From Phenylobacterium haematophilum (GTDB taxonomy: Bacteria > Pseudomonadota > Alphaproteobacteria > Caulobacterales > Caulobacteraceae): a stretch of 64,000 bases of DNA. The notes below the pieces were generated by a model. The model saw nothing but the letters and a program-made list of their open reading frames with translations, had not been told where the DNA came from and did not search any database. The position numbers and the translations under genes are program-made. Where the stretch lies: NCBI RefSeq assembly GCF_014196295.1, contig NZ_JACIDK010000004.1, forward strand, positions 248,001 through 312,000, given 5' to 3'. Shown here one piece after another: positions 60,777 to 64,000 of this stretch; positions within the stretch are counted from its first letter, which is position 1; every line of letters begins with the position of its first letter.

Positions 60777-61519
60777 CCCTCGCGGCGCTGAAGGACGTCG
60801 AGGTCGACTATCCGGGGCGTGGCCGGGCGCTGGGGCCGATCGACCTCAGCGTCGAGGCCGGTGAGATCCTCGCGCTGGTTGGCCCGTCGGGCTGCGGCAA
60901 GTCCACTGCGTTGCGGCTGCTGGCCGGTCTCGAGGGCCCGACCCGCGGGACGCTTGAGCGCACGCCGGGCCGCGGCGAGACCGCGGTGGTGTTCCAGGCC
61001 CCGACCCTCGCCCCCTGGCTGACGGCCCAGGCCAACGTCGCCTTGCCGCTCGAGCTGAGCGGGACGCCGGCCGAGGAGGCCCGTCGGCGCGCACGCGAAG
61101 CGCTGGGGCGCGTGGGACTGTCGGGCGCCGAGACCGCGCGGCCGGCGACGCTGTCGGGCGGGATGGCGATGCGCGCCTCGCTGGCCCGCGCCATGGTCAC
61201 CGAGCCGCGCCTGCTGCTGCTGGACGAACCCTTCGCCGCCCTGGACGAGATCACCCGCCGCACCCTGGCCGATGATGTGCTGAGCCTGTGGGACGCCTCG
61301 CGACCGGCGATCGTCTTCGTGACGCACAATGTCGAGGAGGCCGTCTACATGGCCGACCGCGTGGCGGTGCTGACCCGCGGCCCGGGAAAGCTGGCCGGCG
61401 TCACCCGTATCGATGCGCCGCTGCCGCGTCCGCAAGGATTCCGCACCTCGGAAGTCTTCCGCGCCGCGGTGGAGCAGGTGTCGGGCCTGCTGGCGCAGGG
61501 CATGGAGGCGGCCCGATGA
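60773..61519 (+). CDS. ABC transporter ATP-binding protein
   Basis: The 248-residue ATPase has Walker A GPSGCGKST, a signature LSGGMAMRASLARAM in which the usual MRQR is changed to MAMR, and Walker B LLLLDEPFAALD, followed by FVTHNVEEAVYMADRV. This is the SsuB/TauB/ThiZ class. The GTG start overlaps the binding-protein stop (GTGA). Confidence 0.92.
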   Translation: MTLAALKDVEVDYPGRGRALGPIDLSVEAGEILALVGPSGCGKSTALRLLAGLEGPTRGTLERTPGRGETAVVFQAPTLAPWLTAQANVALPLELSGTPAEEARRRAREALGRVGLSGAETARPATLSGGMAMRASLARAMVTEPRLLLLDEPFAALDEITRRTLADDVLSLWDASRPAIVFVTHNVEEAVYMADRVAVLTRGPGKLAGVTRIDAPLPRPQGFRTSEVFRAAVEQVSGLLAQGMEAAR

Positions 61520-62274
61520 GCCGCGTTCTCGCCCCTTTGGCGCTCGTGGCAGTGTTGCTCGCGGCCTGGGAGATCGCCGTCCGCGCGATGGGGATTCCAG
61601 CCTACTTCCTGCCCCCGCCGTCTGGTGTCGCGATCGCTCTCGTCGAGAACCTCCCCAGTCTGGCGGCCGCGGCCTGGGTCACGCTGTCGACTGCATTGGT
61701 CGCCCTGGTCGTCGCCAGCCTGATCGCCGTCGGCCTGGCCGTGATCGTGGGCCTCAACCCGCTGCTGGAGGCCGCCGTACGGCCGCTGGCCTCGGTGCTG
61801 CAGGTGACGCCGGTCGTGGCCATCGCGCCGCTGGTGCTGATCTGGGCCGGCATCGACCATCCCGAGCGGGCGATCATCGCCCTGGCGGTGCTGGTGGCGT
61901 TCTTCCCGATCTTCTCCGGCGCGGTGACTGGCCTGCGGGCGGCCGATCCGGACCTGGAACGGCTGTTCGATCTCTACGGGGCCAGTCGATGGCAGCGGGT
62001 CATGCGGCTGCGGTTGCCCTCTGCGGTGCCGTTTCTGCTGGAAGGTCACAAGGTCGGGGCTGGTCTGGCGATCATCGGCGCAGTGGTCGCCGAGTTCGGC
62101 GCCGGATCGGGGGGCGTGCGGGGCCTGGCCTGGCAGATCCTCGACGCCGGCAACAAGCTTCAGACGGCGCGGATGATCGCCGCACTCGTGGTGCTCGGCC
62201 TGATGGGTGTGGCGCTACACGCGCTGCTGGACCGGGCCGAGCGCATCGGCCTGACATGGTGGCGCGGACGTTAA
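61516..62274 (+). CDS. ABC transporter permease
   Basis: The 252-residue membrane protein has six helices and the EAA-type loop DLERLFDLYGASRWQRVMRL followed by RLPSAVPFLLEG. It is the permease of the importer whose other two parts are encoded immediately upstream. The start ATG overlaps the ATPase stop (ATGA). Confidence 0.92.
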   Translation: MSRVLAPLALVAVLLAAWEIAVRAMGIPAYFLPPPSGVAIALVENLPSLAAAAWVTLSTALVALVVASLIAVGLAVIVGLNPLLEAAVRPLASVLQVTPVVAIAPLVLIWAGIDHPERAIIALAVLVAFFPIFSGAVTGLRAADPDLERLFDLYGASRWQRVMRLRLPSAVPFLLEGHKVGAGLAIIGAVVAEFGAGSGGVRGLAWQILDAGNKLQTARMIAALVVLGLMGVALHALLDRAERIGLTWWRGR

Positions 62275-62323
62275 GCTCAGCCGTTAGGCGAGCTTTAAGC
62301 GGCTTGCGGTTAACGCTGACGCC

Positions 62324-62971
62324 ATGCGCGCCGTTCTCGCCATCGTCGTCGGCCTCGCCTGCCCGTTGACCGCCGCGGCCCAGACCGCTGGCGACCGCTA
62401 TGGGCCGGCCTCGGCCGCGCACCTCAACCAGGTTTCCGCGGAGGCATATCAAGGCCGCGCGTTGAGCTGGGCGAACAAGCAGGCGACCGTCCAGACCGCC
62501 GGCGTGACCCTGCCCCAGTCGCCGACGCCGTATCGTCAGCAGCCGACCTACGCCCCCTTCCAGCCGCAGACGCCTCTGCCGCTGCAAGCGCGCGCCGTCG
62601 CCGCCCTGCCCGCGCAACCGCAAACGCAACAGCCGCCGCACCCCCCGCCGACGGCCAGCATCTACACGCCGCCGCAACAGCAGCAGCAGCGACCATGGTC
62701 CCAGGCCGCAGCGCCGGTGCAGCCGCAGCCGGCAGTTCAACCGGCGCCGCCGACACAAGCACAGCCGCAGCGCGTCGCCGCCATGGTGCAGCCCGGCATG
62801 GGCGGCCCGACCCGCCTCTACTCCGTCCACCGCGGCTACGGCATGACCCCGGACGCGATTCCGGAGCCGCCGGCCGGGGACCGCTACGTGCTGATCGGCC
62901 CGCCCGACGCCCCGCAGAGCGCCAAGACCGACGACGACGACGCGCCGGACGCCCGTCCGGGCGCCTTCTGA
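62324..62971 (+). CDS. Secreted Pro/Gln-rich protein
   Basis: The 215-residue protein has a signal peptide (MRAVLAIVVGLACPLTAAAQ) and a short Tyr/Ala/Ser part. A long low-complexity tract (about 65-160) rich in Pro, Gln and Ala follows, with TPPQQQQQRPW. A conserved-looking C-terminal part (RLYSVHRGYGMTPDAIPEPP, then DRYVLIGPPD) ends in an acidic tail. No family is recognised. It lies 12 bases before the DUF2336 gene and may be cotranscribed with it. Confidence 0.7.
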   Translation: MRAVLAIVVGLACPLTAAAQTAGDRYGPASAAHLNQVSAEAYQGRALSWANKQATVQTAGVTLPQSPTPYRQQPTYAPFQPQTPLPLQARAVAALPAQPQTQQPPHPPPTASIYTPPQQQQQRPWSQAAAPVQPQPAVQPAPPTQAQPQRVAAMVQPGMGGPTRLYSVHRGYGMTPDAIPEPPAGDRYVLIGPPDAPQSAKTDDDDAPDARPGAF

Positions 62972-62983
62972 AGAAGACGCTAA

Positions 62984-64000
62984 ATGGCCCGCAGCAAGCT
63001 TCACGACCTGATCGAGATGGCCAAGGAGCCGTCCAGCGAACGCCGGCGCGAGCTGCTTCGTGGGGTCACCGACCTGTTCTTCACCAGCGACGACGTGCGC
63101 GGCGGCGAGGAGTTGGAGCTGTTCGACGACGTGCTCAGCCAGTTGGCCGGCGAGATGGAAGAGGCCGTGCGGGGCGAACTGGCGCTACGCATGTCGACCG
63201 CCGCCGCCCCGCCGCGGGGGCTGCTGCGCGATCTGGCCCGCGACGTCTCGATCGACGTCGCCCTGCCGGTGCTGGCGAACTCGCGGGCGCTGACCGACGA
63301 CGACCTGTTGTCGGTGGCCCGCACCCGCGGCCAAGACCATCTGCGCGCCATCTCGCAGCGACCGATCGTGTCCGAGGCGGTGTCCGAGGCCATCGTCGAG
63401 CGCGGCGACGACGCCACCCTGGGCGTGCTGTTGGCCAACGAAGGCGCGGCGATGTCGCGCGAGGTGCAGGAGATGGTCGTCGACCGCGCGGTCGAGAATC
63501 CGGCGCTGCATGAGGCGGTGGTCACCCGCAAGTCGCTCCCCGTCGACCTGCTGAACGAGATGTACTTCGTGGTCGAGGCGCGGCTGCGCGGCGAGATCCT
63601 GGCCCGCAACGAGGCGGTCGACCCGGCCCAGCTGGACGCGGCGCTGGCCGCCGGCCGCAAGCAGCTGGCGTTCCGCGACGGAGCGCTGCCCTCCGACTAC
63701 GCCGACGCCGAAAAGCAGATCCGGGTGCTGCGGCTGCGCGGGGCGATCACGCCGCAGGTGCTGGCCGGGTTCTTGCGCGCGCGAGAAACGACCAAGTTCC
63801 TGGTGGCGCTGAGCGAACTGGCCGACATCGACTTTCACACCGCCCGCCGGATCCTGGAGCGCCGCGAGCTCGACGCCCTGTCGATCGTCTGCAAGGCGGC
63901 CGGGTTCGAGCGCTCGCTCTATCTCACCTTCGCGGTGCTGATCCTCGACCGCGACGCCAACGCCATGGGCCGCGCGCGCGAGTACGGCGAGCTCTACGAG
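62984..64000 (+). CDS. DUF2336 protein, 5' part (runs off the window)
   Basis: An ATG at 62984 opens 339 codons without a stop to the window end, so the C-terminus is missing. The all-helical protein has the DUF2336 arrangement: RELLRGVTDLFFTS near residue 25, repeated LxxLARDxSIDVALPVLANS and SEAIVERGDDATLGVLLAN, and an AGFERSLYLTFAVLIL segment. Its function is unknown. With the gene at 46798 the window carries two members. Confidence 0.85.
   Translation, partial: MARSKLHDLIEMAKEPSSERRRELLRGVTDLFFTSDDVRGGEELELFDDVLSQLAGEMEEAVRGELALRMSTAAAPPRGLLRDLARDVSIDVALPVLANSRALTDDDLLSVARTRGQDHLRAISQRPIVSEAVSEAIVERGDDATLGVLLANEGAAMSREVQEMVVDRAVENPALHEAVVTRKSLPVDLLNEMYFVVEARLRGEILARNEAVDPAQLDAALAAGRKQLAFRDGALPSDYADAEKQIRVLRLRGAITPQVLAGFLRARETTKFLVALSELADIDFHTARRILERRELDALSIVCKAAGFERSLYLTFAVLILDRDANAMGRAREYGELYE

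Overview
The window is a high-GC alphaproteobacterial chromosome segment, most likely from the Caulobacteraceae (Caulobacter or Phenylobacterium type). The evidence is a PleC-like cell-cycle histidine kinase, a methionine synthase split into two genes, two DUF2336 proteins, a small secreted protein of the Caulobacter CC_3452 type, and the order degP - response regulator - histidine kinase - glnE. Assignments rest on reading translations and motifs; no database search was run.

Left end (1-3065): an accessory segment. It holds the 5' part of a phage terminase small-subunit-like gene (minus strand) and a clearly AT-richer two-gene unit, an ABC-type AAA ATPase followed by a DUF4435 protein with an ATGA overlap. 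This pair has the layout of the PARIS (AriA/AriB) anti-phage system and is the best candidate for an immune system here.

3066-9660: a methionine / one-carbon operon on the minus strand. Transcription order is ArsR-methyltransferase fusion, metF, a subclass B3 metallo-beta-lactamase, metH N-terminal gene, metH C-terminal gene. The first four genes are chained by 4-base overlaps. An 18-bp perfect palindrome lies 5 bp before the first start codon, and a UUCG-capped hairpin covers the ribosome binding site of the last gene.

9725-31145: mostly ordinary metabolism and envelope genes: hydroxyacid dehydrogenase, P-loop kinase, MFS exporter, DODA-type dioxygenase, RTX protein, EttA, a CC_3452-like secreted protein divergent from a TetR regulator with duplicated 20-bp boxes between them, CsbD, TonB receptor, VWA lipoprotein-like protein, glycosyltransferase, two acyl-CoA dehydrogenases, LuxR regulator, OmpW and aminopeptidase N.

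31226-42589: signalling. A single-domain response regulator precedes the pleC-like kinase. Facing them is an ECF sigma / membrane anti-sigma candidate / periplasmic metal-sensor-like cassette. Next come glnE and the degP - regulator - kinase operon.

42750-51704: cytochrome c maturation genes ccmI-ccmE-ccmF-ccmH (ccmG is not in the cluster), a DUF2336 protein, a PepSY protein with a PhoP/FeuP-type two-component system, and a CbpA-like J-domain protein.

51814-64000: YcgN, a class A penicillin-binding protein, an Uup-type ABC-F protein, a SPOR-domain protein, a MASE1 hybrid kinase, an NMT1-type ABC importer (three overlapping genes), a Pro/Gln-rich secreted protein, and a second DUF2336 gene running off the right edge.

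Four of the seven convergent gene pairs in the window end in a shared CTAG, so both genes use TAG stops that overlap by four bases.
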